Shown in pieces: positions 24,774 to 32,661 of a stretch of DNA of 64,000 nucleotides (the stretch's first letter is position 1; each line of letters starts with the position of its first letter). The translations under genes were made by a program, and so were the position numbers. The DNA comes from Pontibacillus salipaludis (lineage in GTDB: Bacteria > Bacillota > Bacilli > Bacillales > BH030062): the NCBI RefSeq assembly GCF_014642405.1, contig NZ_BMIN01000014.1, positions 1 through 64,000 on the forward strand, given 5' to 3'. Below the pieces are notes generated by a model that saw nothing but the letters and a program-made list of their open reading frames with translations, did not search any database and was not told where the DNA came from.

Positions 24774-24905
24774 AAAAAAGTCGCCAAACGCCCCCCTTTC
24801 GTTATTTTCGATTACGTCAGGTTTAAACAATATCCTTTGGCTTAATGAACTCCGTGTCCCACAAATGTTTAACCGGATTAGATAGAAAGGTTTGGCGGCT
24901 TTTTC
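24774..24905. repeat. Inverted-repeat-bounded 132-bp element
   Basis: Sixteen-base arms AAAAAAGTCGCCAAAC / GTTTGGCGGCTTTTT (one mismatch) bound a ~100-bp interior that holds a further dyad GGTTTAAACA / TGTTTAACC. No coding capacity. It could be a MITE or the deletion remnant of an insertion sequence. The surrounding gap 24,564-25,796 also holds an orphan terminator, hairpin locus 4 and the preQ1 leader. Confidence 0.5.
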
Positions 24906-24983
24906 CCTTTATGCAATTGGAGGATCTTTTACCCCGTGTGCATTGTAAAAAGACTCCTAAATTGTAAAAACCACTCCCATAAG

Positions 24984-25027
24984 AGAAAGCTAGCACCTTG
25001 GAAACGAGCTGCTAGCTTTCTTTTTTT
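24984..25027 (+). terminator. Orphan intrinsic terminator
   Basis: GAAAGCTAGCA pairs with TGCTAGCTTTC and is followed by eight T on the + strand. No + strand gene precedes it, so it may end a small RNA or belong to a lost gene. Confidence 0.7.
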
Positions 25028-25045
25028 GTATATAATGTTGAGCGT

Positions 25046-25227
25046 ATGTTTCCGTTAGCTTCGGTTAAGAGTAAGGAGGGCCTGGAAACCACTCGCTTTC
25101 CTGTGGGGAGCTGGTGAGCCTCCTCGCCCGGCAAGCCGGTCTCCGGGGTCTCACCTAGGCTCTTCTGCCCACGGGAGTCTCGCAGTTTCCAGGCCCTCCT
25201 TTTTCACGTTAGAAGTAACGGAAACAT
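25046..25227 (+). repeat. Hairpin element locus 4, copy a (A type)
   Basis: Outer ATGTTTCCGTT / AACGGAAACAT (25,046 and 25,217); inner arms AAGGAGGGCCTGGAAAC / GTTTCCAGGCCCTCCTT, perfect 17 bp. Between copies (25,228-25,387) is a degenerate B-type relic: GGTGAGTCTAGGG is matched by CCTAGACACC. Confidence 0.86.
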
Positions 25228-25387
25228 GCCATGTATAATCAACAGGAATTTGGGTAGTCCTCACCATAATTAAGCAGCTGGCCCCTTTGCTAAATAGAGC
25301 AAGGTGAGTCTAGGGGGCTTTTTGATTCCTGTGCCCTTCAACTGAAGCGTTGAGGGATAACCTAGACACCATGCTTCTTTATTTGGC

Positions 25388-25568
25388 GTGTTTCCGTTCC
25401 TTCTACATCAGGCAAAGGCGGTTCGGGAAATTGCGAGACTCCTGCGGCAGTAGGAGCCTAGGGGAGACCCCACAGAGAGCGTAGCGATCGAGGAGGCTCC
25501 CCAGCTCGCCGCGGAAAGCGAGTGATTTCCCGGACCGCCTTCCGCTCAGTCAAAGCAAACGGAAACAT
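25388..25568 (-). repeat. Hairpin element locus 4, copy b (A type)
   Basis: Reverse copy with inner arms AAGGCGGTTCGGGAAAT / ATTTCCCGGACCGCCTT (25,415 and 25,525) and outer GTTTCCGTT / AACGGAAAC. It ends about 90 bp before the preQ1 aptamer, in a divergent intergenic region. Confidence 0.86.
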
Positions 25569-25656
25569 CTCTCCGCTTCACGTCTTACGTTTTAGCCAGG
25601 CATATGTTACAATCAAGTAGACAAAAAATTGAATGAAAATCTGCATGGTTGATGCG

Positions 25657-25694
25657 GGAGAGGTTCTAGCTACACCCTCTATAAAAAACTAAGG
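25657..25694 (+). ncRNA. PreQ1-I riboswitch aptamer
   Basis: AGAGGTTCTAGCTACACCCTCT followed by ATAAAAAACTAAGG is a textbook class I preQ1 aptamer (P1 AGAGG/CCTCT, loop TTCTAGCTACA, A-rich pseudoknot tail CTAA). It lies directly before an intrinsic terminator and queC, so preQ1 binding should promote termination and lower queuosine-precursor synthesis. Confidence 0.93.
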
Positions 25695-25699
25695 ATCGA

Positions 25700-25731
25700 A
25701 CTATACCTTCGCCTTAGGTATGGTTTTTTTA
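25700..25731 (+). terminator. Regulated terminator of the preQ1 riboswitch
   Basis: CTATACCT pairs with AGGTATGG, followed by seven T, immediately 3' of the aptamer. Confidence 0.85.
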
Positions 25732-25796
25732 TTTAGTTCGAATTGAAGTACGGGTGTGTAGAATTCTCTTTTTATAGTGAAAGGAGAATTTTTTTT

Positions 25797-26462
25797 ATGG
25801 ATAATAAGAAAGCCCTTGTTGTGTTTAGTGGGGGACAGGATAGTACGACTTGTCTTTTCTGGGCAATGAAGCATTTTGATGAAGTTGAGGCAGTGACGTT
25901 TGATTACAATCAGCGTCATGATGAAGAAATTGAAGTAGCAAAGGAGATAGCTGAGGATTTAGGTGTAAAACATACAATTCTTGATATGTCGTTATTGAGT
26001 CAGTTGGCACCTAACGCTCTTACTAGAGATGATATAGAGGTGAAAGATGGGGAAGATGGCGACCTTCCATCTACATTTGTACCGGGTCGAAATCTTTTAT
26101 TCTTATCCTTTGCATCTATTATGGGTAAACAAATTGGCGCGCAGCATATAGTGACAGGAGTTTGTGAGACAGACTTTAGTGGCTATCCAGATTGCCGTGA
26201 TGTATTTATTAAATCTCTTAACGTAACTCTTAATCTTTCAATGGACGATCAGTTCGTTGTTCATACACCGTTAATGTGGTTAGACAAAGCGCAAACTTGG
26301 GAGCTTGCGGATGATCTTAATGCTCTTACGTACGTGAAGGAACGTACATTGACATGTTATCACGGTGTTCGTGGCTCAGGCTGTGGCGAATGCCCTTCCT
26401 GTAAATTGAGACAAAACGGTTTAGACACTTATATAAATAAAAAAGAAGGAGCGAACGCATAA
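25797..26462 (+). CDS. queC: 7-cyano-7-deazaguanine synthase QueC
   Basis: ATP-dependent enzyme converting 7-carboxy-7-deazaguanine to preQ0 for queuosine in tRNA wobble positions. 221 residues: N-type ATP pyrophosphatase loop [34 protein letters not shown], and a C-terminal zinc site [16 protein letters not shown]. The ATG at 25,797 follows AAGGAGAA; the open frame begins 18 codons earlier inside the leader. First gene of queCDE, controlled by the preQ1 riboswitch; its stop overlaps the queD start (TAATG). Confidence 0.95.
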   Translation: MDNKKALVVFSGGQDSTTCLFWAMKHFDEVEAVTFDYNQRHDEEIEVAKEIAEDLGVKHTILDMSLLSQLAPNALTRDDIEVKDGEDGDLPSTFVPGRNLLFLSFASIMGKQIGAQHIVTGVCETDFSGYPDCRDVFIKSLNVTLNLSMDDQFVVHTPLMWLDKAQTWELADDLNALTYVKERTLTCYHGVRGSGCGECPSCKLRQNGLDTYINKKEGANA

Positions 26463-26941
26463 TGGCTATGGATCAATATGGATTTCGCATCGTAGAAGAC
26501 TTACAGAAAATTGATCAGGATATTAAGCGTAGTGACCTTCAGTATCATAAGAAGCGTGTCATGGTCAGTAAAGAATTTACGTTTGATGCTGCTCACCATC
26601 TGCACTGTTATGAAGGGAAATGTAAAAACTTGCACGGACATACGTATCGTGTGGTGTTTGGCATTAGTGGTTACACGGATGATATCGGTATCGTAATGGA
26701 CTTTGGTGACATTAAGCAAATTTGGAAAGAACAAATCGAGGTCCACTTAGATCACCGATACATCAATGAAACACTTCCTTTAATGAATACGACTGCTGAA
26801 AACATGGTCGTATGGATTTATGAGAAGATGGCGGGCGCATTACCGCAAAATGATCAGTCCCTTCGTGTTGAATTTGTAAAGCTTTATGAAACACCAACAA
26901 GCTTTGCAGAGGCAAGAAGGGAGTGGATGGAGCTTGAGTAA
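26462..26941 (+). CDS. queD: 6-carboxytetrahydropterin synthase QueD
   Basis: Converts dihydroneopterin triphosphate to 6-carboxytetrahydropterin, the first committed step toward queuosine. 159 residues: EFTFDAAHHLHCYEGKCKNL gives the zinc His and the catalytic Cys, followed by HGHTYRV (two zinc His), GIVMDFGDIK, LDHRYINE and the late Glu in VKLYETPTS. Overlaps both neighbours, so translationally coupled to queC and queE. Confidence 0.95.
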   Translation: MAMDQYGFRIVEDLQKIDQDIKRSDLQYHKKRVMVSKEFTFDAAHHLHCYEGKCKNLHGHTYRVVFGISGYTDDIGIVMDFGDIKQIWKEQIEVHLDHRYINETLPLMNTTAENMVVWIYEKMAGALPQNDQSLRVEFVKLYETPTSFAEARREWMELE

Positions 26942-27650
26942 ACTACCTGTTTTAGAAATATTCGGGCCGACCATTCAAGGAGAAGGGATGGTTGTTGGGC
27001 GAAAGACGATGTTTGTTCGAACAGCTGGCTGCGATTACAGCTGTGCCTGGTGCGATTCCGCCTTTACATGGGACGGAAGTGCGAAAGAGGACATTCGTCT
27101 ACTGACAGCAGGCGAAATTTATGATGAGCTAAAAGAAGTTGGTGGAGGATCCTTTGATCACGTTACGATTTCTGGTGGCAATCCTGGGTTGTTAAAACAT
27201 ATGGGCCAGCTTGTCGATCTCCTGCACGAAAACGGTTGTGAAGTTGCTCTTGAAACACAAGGGAGTAAGTGGCAGGACTGGTTTACAAGCATTGATGACC
27301 TTACGATTTCACCGAAGCCACCAAGCTCGATGATGAAAACAGACTGGCAAAAGCTTGATGAAATCATTGAACAACTTGACTCTCTAACCACCAGCTTAAA
27401 AGTCGTTGTCTTTGATGAAGAAGACTTGGAATATGCTAAAGGAGTTCATAAACGCTATCCTGGTATTCCGTTCTTCGTACAAGTTGGAAACGATGATACG
27501 GAAGAGGCGGATGATACGAAGTTGATGCATCGTTTATTAGGGAAGTATGAATGGCTTATTGATCAGGTAATGGCCTCGACAGAATTAAACCGCGTCCGCG
27601 TCTTGCCTCAGGTGCATGCGTTGCTGTGGGGTAACCGACGAGGTGTATAA
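26934..27650 (+). CDS. queE: 7-carboxy-7-deazaguanine synthase QueE
   Basis: Radical-SAM enzyme rearranging carboxytetrahydropterin to carboxy-deazaguanine. 238 residues. The cluster motif is Cys33-x3-Cys37-x2-Cys40 (CDYSCAWC), preceded by the family start LPVLEIFGPTIQGEG. Start is a TTG at 26,934, inside the last codons of queD, preceded by GGATGGAG; the longer open frame is the queD tail out of frame. queF is not next, unlike B. subtilis, and a terminator closes the operon. Confidence 0.92.
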   Translation: MSKLPVLEIFGPTIQGEGMVVGRKTMFVRTAGCDYSCAWCDSAFTWDGSAKEDIRLLTAGEIYDELKEVGGGSFDHVTISGGNPGLLKHMGQLVDLLHENGCEVALETQGSKWQDWFTSIDDLTISPKPPSSMMKTDWQKLDEIIEQLDSLTTSLKVVVFDEEDLEYAKGVHKRYPGIPFFVQVGNDDTEEADDTKLMHRLLGKYEWLIDQVMASTELNRVRVLPQVHALLWGNRRGV

Positions 27651-27654
27651 GGTG

Positions 27655-27688
27655 AAGCAGTACTCTTTTGGAGGGTACTGCTTTTTTT
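27655..27688 (+). terminator. Terminator of queCDE
   Basis: AGCAGTAC...GTACTGCT followed by seven T. Confidence 0.9.
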
Positions 27689-27708
27689 GTTGGATATCTC
27701 AGCTAGGA

Positions 27709-28070
27709 GGGTCCGTTACGTTTATGAGTGCTTGGGCTTGCTCGGGGACAACTCGCTTTCCTGCGGCCTCACACGACGTGGGGTCGTTCGACGTTGTCAC
27801 AGGACGTGACGGTTTTAGTCGAACTTCCCCTTCTTTTTAGAGCCTCCTCGTTCGCTTTCGCTCTCTGTGGGGTCTTCCCTAGCTTAAAAGTGCAGGCGTG
27901 TTGCCTAGAACCGTACGGACAAGACAGCTTTTTGGAAAAGGCGTTAAGCCTTTGTAAAAAAGATGACTTGTCTCGCTAGGTTCTCCACGCCGGAACTAGA
28001 TAGGCTCCTTTTCCCGCGGGAGTCTCGCAGTCCCCGAGCAAGCCCTAGCTTTTAAGGAGGGGAACGGCCC
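27709..28070 (+). repeat. Hairpin element locus 5, copy a (B type, two inserts)
   Basis: Outer GGGTCCGTT / AACGGCCC; inner arms GGGCTTGCTCGGGGAC / GTCCCCGAGCAAGCCC (27,735 and 28,030). The element is enlarged by two inserts: about 27,767-27,839, the ~75-bp insert shared with copies at 14.65 and 38.3 kb, and about 27,883-28,002, a ~120-bp insert with its own nested dyads (AGAACC/GGTTCT, GACAAG/CTTGTC, AAAGGC/GCCTTT) flanked by CTAG. Confidence 0.82.
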
Positions 28071-28109
28071 GCAGTTCGCATCAGGAGATCTGATGTCACC
28101 CTATATGGC

Positions 28110-28291
28110 ATGTTTTCGTTCATTCTTATATGGCATAGGTGGGCCTGGAAACTGCGAGACTCCCGTGGGTAGAAGAGCCTCGGTGAGACCCCGGAAGCCG
28201 GCGTGCCGGCTGAGGAGGCTCACCAGCTCCCCACAGGAAAGGGAGTAGTTTCCAGGGCCACCTTAGACTAAACTAACGTGAACGGAAACAT
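28110..28291 (-). repeat. Hairpin element locus 5, copy b (A type)
   Basis: Reverse copy with inner arms AGGTGGGCCTGGAAAC / GTTTCCAGGGCCACCT (28,137 and 28,248) and outer TGTTTTCGTT / AACGGAAACA. The tip hairpin is GAAGCCGGCGTGCCGGC. Lies between the convergent queE and BCCT genes. Confidence 0.85.
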
Positions 28292-28356
28292 TCTCTCAGC
28301 TTCAAGTTTCCAACAAACTTATCTTCTATAGTATTGTTTAATACAGTTTACATAAA

Positions 28357-28388
28357 AAAAGGTGCTCCTTGGTGAAGGAGCACCTTTT
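28357..28388. terminator. Terminator of the BCCT gene
   Basis: AAAAGGTGCTCC pairs with GGAGCACCTTTT across a 7-nt loop. Confidence 0.92.
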
Positions 28389-28407
28389 CTTCTATATAAA
28401 TAGGGGG

Positions 28408-30039
28408 TTAACTTACTTGAGAGTCTTCTTGTTCTTGTTCTTTTTGAAGACGTTTCTTGCGCTTTAAGCGTCGTTTGATTTGTTTAGAATCTAGATTAAT
28501 TGTTTTTGGTTGGTAGTCATCTGAAGCAACGATATCTTCGTTCGAGGCTTTCATAAATGACCAGGCTAGCATGACCATTATGAATAATAATGGTGTTCCT
28601 CCGACGATACTAGCTGTTTGTAATGTACCTAAGCCACCTAAAATCATTAGGGTAAGTGGTAGTAGGCAAAGGGCGAAGGCCCAGAATAGGCGATTCCAAC
28701 GTAATGGTTCTTCCTCAACGTAATTCTGTACAACTGATGCCAGTATGTAAGAACTAGAGTCAAATGTTGTTGCAAGGAAGATAATCGCTAGGACAGTAAA
28801 GGTTGTAATCATAATTGGAGCCATCGGCAATTGTGCGATTACACTAATTATTGCAGCTGGTGCTCCTTGTGTATTTAAGACGTTAATAATATCAAATTGT
28901 CCTGTAAGTTGCATGTACATACCGTAGTTTCCGATTACTCCGAAGAAAAGAACGCTTCCGAGTGTACCGTAAAGCATTGTTCCAAGAACCATCTGCTTAA
29001 TTGTACGACCACGGGAAATTCTTGCGATAAAGAGTCCAACGAATGGTGCGTATACAAGCCACCATGCCCAGTAGAATACTGTCCATGATTCTGGGAAACT
29101 TGTTTCAGCAATCGAATTAAGGCCAGCAAATGACTCAGTCCATGTGGCCATGCGGAAGAAATTATCCGCTAGTAAACCAAGACTATTAAATGTTGTTTCA
29201 GAGATGAATTTCGTTGGTCCGAAAATAAATACGAAGGCAAGTAAGAAAAGGGATAACCATAAGTTTACATCACTTAGAACTTTAATTCCCTTTTTCAACC
29301 CTGAATAAGCACTAATGGCAAAAATAACAGTACAAACAATTAGTATACCCGTTTTAAGTCCGAGTGTAACTTCAATGCCAGTTAAGCTTGAAATTCCTTC
29401 GGCGATCATAGGAGTTCCAAGCGCTAGTGTCGTACCAGCACCGCCCATTAGACCGAACATAAATAGAACATCGATGATCGTACCTAGAGGGCCGTCCGCT
29501 CGTTTACCGATGACAGGTCGACAAGCTTCACTAATTTTTAATACAGGCTTTTTACGAACATAATAGAAATAAGCAATTGGTAGTGCAGGTAATGTGTAGA
29601 TAGCCCAAGCAATTGGTCCCCAGTGGAAGATTCCATATACGCTTGCCCATTGGATCGCTTCTTTCGTGCCACCTTCAACAGCGAATGGAGGAGCTTGGTA
29701 ATAATAAGCCCATTCGATTGTACCCCAGTATAAAATACTAGAACCAATTCCGGCGCAGAATAACATAGCTGCCCAGGAGAACGTTTTGAATTCTGGTTTT
29801 TCACCTTTGTCTCCTAATTTAACTTGACCGTTTTTACTAAATGCGACATAGAGAAGGAATAAGAAAATGCCGAGGCCAACAATCATGAAGACAACACCAA
29901 AGTTTGTGGTTATGATATCTTGAAGTTTGTCTACAATAACTTGACCTTTTTGAGGAAATAAAATGAGTGGAATTGTTACTGATAAAAGTAGGAATAATGC
30001 CCCTGCAAATGTGGGCCAATCCATAATTTTTTTATTCAT
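28408..30039 (-). CDS. BCCT-family betaine/carnitine/choline transporter
   Basis: Secondary carrier for trimethylammonium compounds, probably osmoprotectant uptake. 543 residues with about 12 hydrophobic segments, the family signature SWTVFYWAWWLVYAPFVGLFIARISRGRT and the Gly-rich GLMGGAGTTLALGTPMI in the first repeat. The C-terminus is a basic, charged cytoplasmic tail (KQIKRRLKRKKRLQKEQEQE), as in osmosensing carriers. The substrate cannot be fixed: the signature helix is somewhat closer to CaiT than to OpuD. A dyad operator-like site lies upstream. Confidence 0.87.
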   Translation of the reverse strand: MNKKIMDWPTFAGALFLLLSVTIPLILFPQKGQVIVDKLQDIITTNFGVVFMIVGLGIFLFLLYVAFSKNGQVKLGDKGEKPEFKTFSWAAMLFCAGIGSSILYWGTIEWAYYYQAPPFAVEGGTKEAIQWASVYGIFHWGPIAWAIYTLPALPIAYFYYVRKKPVLKISEACRPVIGKRADGPLGTIIDVLFMFGLMGGAGTTLALGTPMIAEGISSLTGIEVTLGLKTGILIVCTVIFAISAYSGLKKGIKVLSDVNLWLSLFLLAFVFIFGPTKFISETTFNSLGLLADNFFRMATWTESFAGLNSIAETSFPESWTVFYWAWWLVYAPFVGLFIARISRGRTIKQMVLGTMLYGTLGSVLFFGVIGNYGMYMQLTGQFDIINVLNTQGAPAAIISVIAQLPMAPIMITTFTVLAIIFLATTFDSSSYILASVVQNYVEEEPLRWNRLFWAFALCLLPLTLMILGGLGTLQTASIVGGTPLLFIMVMLAWSFMKASNEDIVASDDYQPKTINLDSKQIKRRLKRKKRLQKEQEQEDSQVS

Positions 30040-30092
30040 CTAATCGTCCTTTCTTTAAAGTACATAGTTAATCATAATAGATTACCAACTTT

Positions 30093-30114
30093 TTGTACAG
30101 AACAAATTGTACAA
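30093..30114. promoter_or_regulatory. Operator-like dyad upstream of the BCCT gene
   Basis: TTGTAC and GTACAA arms face each other across a 10-bp AT-rich centre, 54-75 bp before the BCCT start. On the minus strand TATTAT lies ~20 bp downstream and could be a -10. A repressor-type site is plausible; the regulator is unknown. The rest of 30,040-30,350 holds only the terminator below. Confidence 0.4.
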
Positions 30115-30210
30115 TCTATTTGAATTAATTGAAAAGAACGAGATGATCAAACTGGACAAACTTACTGATAGTGCTGGGATGAAGGGATATTGAAATTTTG
30201 TCAAAAAAAA

Positions 30211-30241
30211 TAAAAAACCTCGATTTACTTCGAGGTTTTTA
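30211..30241 (-). terminator. Terminator of the nitroreductase gene
   Basis: AAAAACCTCG pairs with CGAGGTTTTT; on the minus strand it is followed by T-rich sequence, about 110 nt after the stop. Confidence 0.75.
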
Positions 30242-30350
30242 GGGAACGTTGCATAGTTATTAAAAATAATTAACGAGTTTAAGAGTTTCCTTGATCTCTA
30301 CTCGGGTTCAGTCCAGTCTATACGTTGCTAAACGGGCGCTTACGCTTTTG

Positions 30351-30962
30351 TTAGATCCATGTTGAGACTTCTTCTACAGAGCGGCGGGGTGTTTTGGCTG
30401 GGGTCCATGCTTCTTTACCGATCGATATCAGCATTACAGGTTCAAATCGTTCTGAGATATCGAACGTTTCTTTTAGTTGATTAGCAGAAAAGCCACCCAT
30501 TGCTAACGTATCATAGTCACGGGCCTCGGCTGCGAGCATAATTTGCATGCTGACAAGTCCGGCATTAATAAGAGCTGTATCATGGGCGGCTTGTTTATTT
30601 TCATAAATTCGATTAATTGTACCTGCGATATTTTCTTTCATCTCTGTGGTAATAACTTCGTTCTCTACTAGAGGGTTGAAGGCATCGTCAATATTTGCAT
30701 TAGCTTCTTTATCTGCAAGTACAGCAATTGTTGCAGCAGCGTCTGTTACTTTTTCTTGTCCAAATGCAATCGGAAGAAGCTGTTGTTTCGCTTCATTGCT
30801 GTGGAAGACGAGAAAGTGCCAGTGTTGTAAGTTAAAAGAAGATGGGGCAGTTGTCGCATCTTTAAGGATGGCTTCTAGTTCTTCTTTAGAAATCGTGCTG
30901 TCTTTAGCGAATTCTTTCGTACCGTTACGTTTTTGCATTGTTTCAATCATTGTTGTATCCAT
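30351..30962 (-). CDS. Nitroreductase-family FMN oxidoreductase
   Basis: NAD(P)H-dependent flavin reductase of quinones or nitro compounds. 203 residues with the fold's start MIETMQKRNGTKEFAKD (MxxRxSxR-like FMN site), APSSFNLQHWHFLVF and a late MGGFSANQLKETF and LISIGKEAW. Similar in outline to YdfN/MhqN or YodC of B. subtilis; which one is not certain. AGGAGG lies 8 nt before the ATG. Monocistronic. Confidence 0.82.
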   Translation of the reverse strand: MDTTMIETMQKRNGTKEFAKDSTISKEELEAILKDATTAPSSFNLQHWHFLVFHSNEAKQQLLPIAFGQEKVTDAAATIAVLADKEANANIDDAFNPLVENEVITTEMKENIAGTINRIYENKQAAHDTALINAGLVSMQIMLAAEARDYDTLAMGGFSANQLKETFDISERFEPVMLISIGKEAWTPAKTPRRSVEEVSTWI

Positions 30963-31151
30963 TAGGAAGAACCTCCTATGTCATTTGGTTTAGCTTGGTT
31001 TCGAGATATTCGAATGGATTTATTCCTATTTCGATTAGATATTGTAACGAAATGAAATGCTTATTCGCAATGGTTTTACTCGTACATTTACATCCATTGT
31101 AGAAAAACGCTTCTTGTAGTGGATAATGTAGGAATAACGAAGCGGCTATTG

Positions 31152-31180
31152 TTACAAAAACGGTCCGGATTTGTTATGCT
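31152..31180 (+). promoter_or_regulatory. Probable sigma-A promoter of ampS
   Basis: TTACAA, 17-bp spacer, TATGCT, 45 bp before the ATG. Confidence 0.45.
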
Positions 31181-31224
31181 AAATGGAAGTCAAAGTATTC
31201 AAAACACTTTAAAGGAGGGCTTAT

Positions 31225-32463
31225 ATGCCTACAACACAGCAGTTAGAAAAATACGCAGAGTTAGCTATACATAAAGGAGTCAACTTACAGAAAGATCAAA
31301 TTCTTATGTTGAATGCTCCTGTTGATGGTGCTGAGTTTGCGCGAATTGTAGCTAGAAAAGCCTATGAAGCTGGTGCTAAAGATGTTCATATTAACTGGGC
31401 CGATGATGTTATGCAACGCCTTTATTTCGAGCATGCTTCACAAGATGTATTAGAAACAGTACCTCAGTGGAAAGTAGATCAATATGACTATTTTGCTGAA
31501 AATGGTGCTGCAGTATTATCCATTCGTTCAACCGACCCTGATAATTTAAATGGGATTGATTCTTCTCGAATAGCTGCCGCTAGTAAAGCGAGTGGAGAAG
31601 CGATGAAGAACTTTAGGAAGTATACGATGAACGATAAGATTACGTGGTCTATCGTAGCGATTCCGAACCCGGAATGGGCTAAAAAGGTCTTTCCTAATGT
31701 ATCCGAAGAAGAAGCGGTATCAAAGCTTTGGGAACAGATCTTTACGATTACACGAGTAGACCAAGAAGATCCATTAAAAGCATGGGATGAGCATAACGAA
31801 GCGTTAGGGAAGGCTCGCGATTACCTTAATAAGAAGCAATTTAAGAAATTGATCTATAAATCTCCAGGTACAGATCTTGAAGTGGAACTACCGGATAGTC
31901 ATGTTTGGAAAGGTGGGGCATCTAAATCAGAGCAAGGTACCTCCTTTAATGCAAATATGCCTACTGAAGAAGTCTTTACATTACCTCATAAATACGGCGT
32001 AAATGGTACTGTATCTAGTACAAAACCTCTTAGTTATGGAGGAAACTTGATCGAGAATTTCTCATTAACATTTAAAGAAGGTAAAGTCGTGGATTTCGAA
32101 GCAGAAACAGGGTATGAAACATTAGAGCAACTGGTAAACATGGATGAAGGGGCACGTCGTTTAGGAGAGCTTGCCATTGTTCCTCATCAGTCCCCAATTT
32201 CTCAAAGTGGTGTGATCTTCTATAACACACTTTATGATGAAAACGCGTCTTGTCACCTCGCTTTAGGAAAAGCTTATCCTAGCAGCATCGAAGGTGGAGC
32301 GAAGATGGATGATGATCAACTTGATGAAAATGGTGTGAACAACAGTATTGTCCACGTCGACTTTATGATGGGATCAGGAGAACTGGATATCGATGGTATT
32401 ACGCCATCTGGTGAGACGGAACCTGTTTTCCGTAATGGCAACTGGGCATTTGATTTTTCATAA
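31225..32463 (+). CDS. ampS: Aminopeptidase, M29 family (AmpS/PepS-like)
   Basis: Metal-dependent aminopeptidase releasing N-terminal residues from peptides in the cytoplasm. 412 residues. M29 metal ligands are visible in order: Glu in MPTEEVFTLPH, Glu in GELAIVPHQ, His in ENASCHLALGKAY and His/Asp in IVHVDFMMG. Starts at the ATG after AAAGGAGGG. Monocistronic, followed by a terminator. Confidence 0.9.
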   Translation: MPTTQQLEKYAELAIHKGVNLQKDQILMLNAPVDGAEFARIVARKAYEAGAKDVHINWADDVMQRLYFEHASQDVLETVPQWKVDQYDYFAENGAAVLSIRSTDPDNLNGIDSSRIAAASKASGEAMKNFRKYTMNDKITWSIVAIPNPEWAKKVFPNVSEEEAVSKLWEQIFTITRVDQEDPLKAWDEHNEALGKARDYLNKKQFKKLIYKSPGTDLEVELPDSHVWKGGASKSEQGTSFNANMPTEEVFTLPHKYGVNGTVSSTKPLSYGGNLIENFSLTFKEGKVVDFEAETGYETLEQLVNMDEGARRLGELAIVPHQSPISQSGVIFYNTLYDENASCHLALGKAYPSSIEGGAKMDDDQLDENGVNNSIVHVDFMMGSGELDIDGITPSGETEPVFRNGNWAFDFS

Positions 32464-32473
32464 AAACCTGTAA

Positions 32474-32502
32474 GGAGAGCTCTATTTGAGCTCTCTTTTT
32501 TG
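32474..32502 (+). terminator. Terminator after ampS
   Basis: GGAGAGCTC pairs with GAGCTCTC across a 5-nt loop, followed by six T. Confidence 0.9.
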
Positions 32503-32534
32503 TGTTCTTATTTCTTTATCACTGTAAAGAACCA

Positions 32535-32582
32535 AAGGGTGCCAGTCCCCCTTTACTCTGGTAAAGGGGGACTGGCACCCTT
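32535..32582. repeat. REP-like palindrome, copy 2
   Basis: A perfect 22-bp-arm hairpin with a TCTG loop. The arm begins AAGGGTGCCAGTCCCCC, sharing the GGTGCC/GGCACC ends with copies at 4.45 and 51.27 kb. It lies between ampS and the helicase gene. Confidence 0.8.
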
Positions 32583-32661
32583 CAGTGCTGTTCATGGTTA
32601 AAGAGGTGGGTTGTTTGGTATAATGGTGTACAAACAAACGTTCTGTTCGGGGGTAAGGTAT

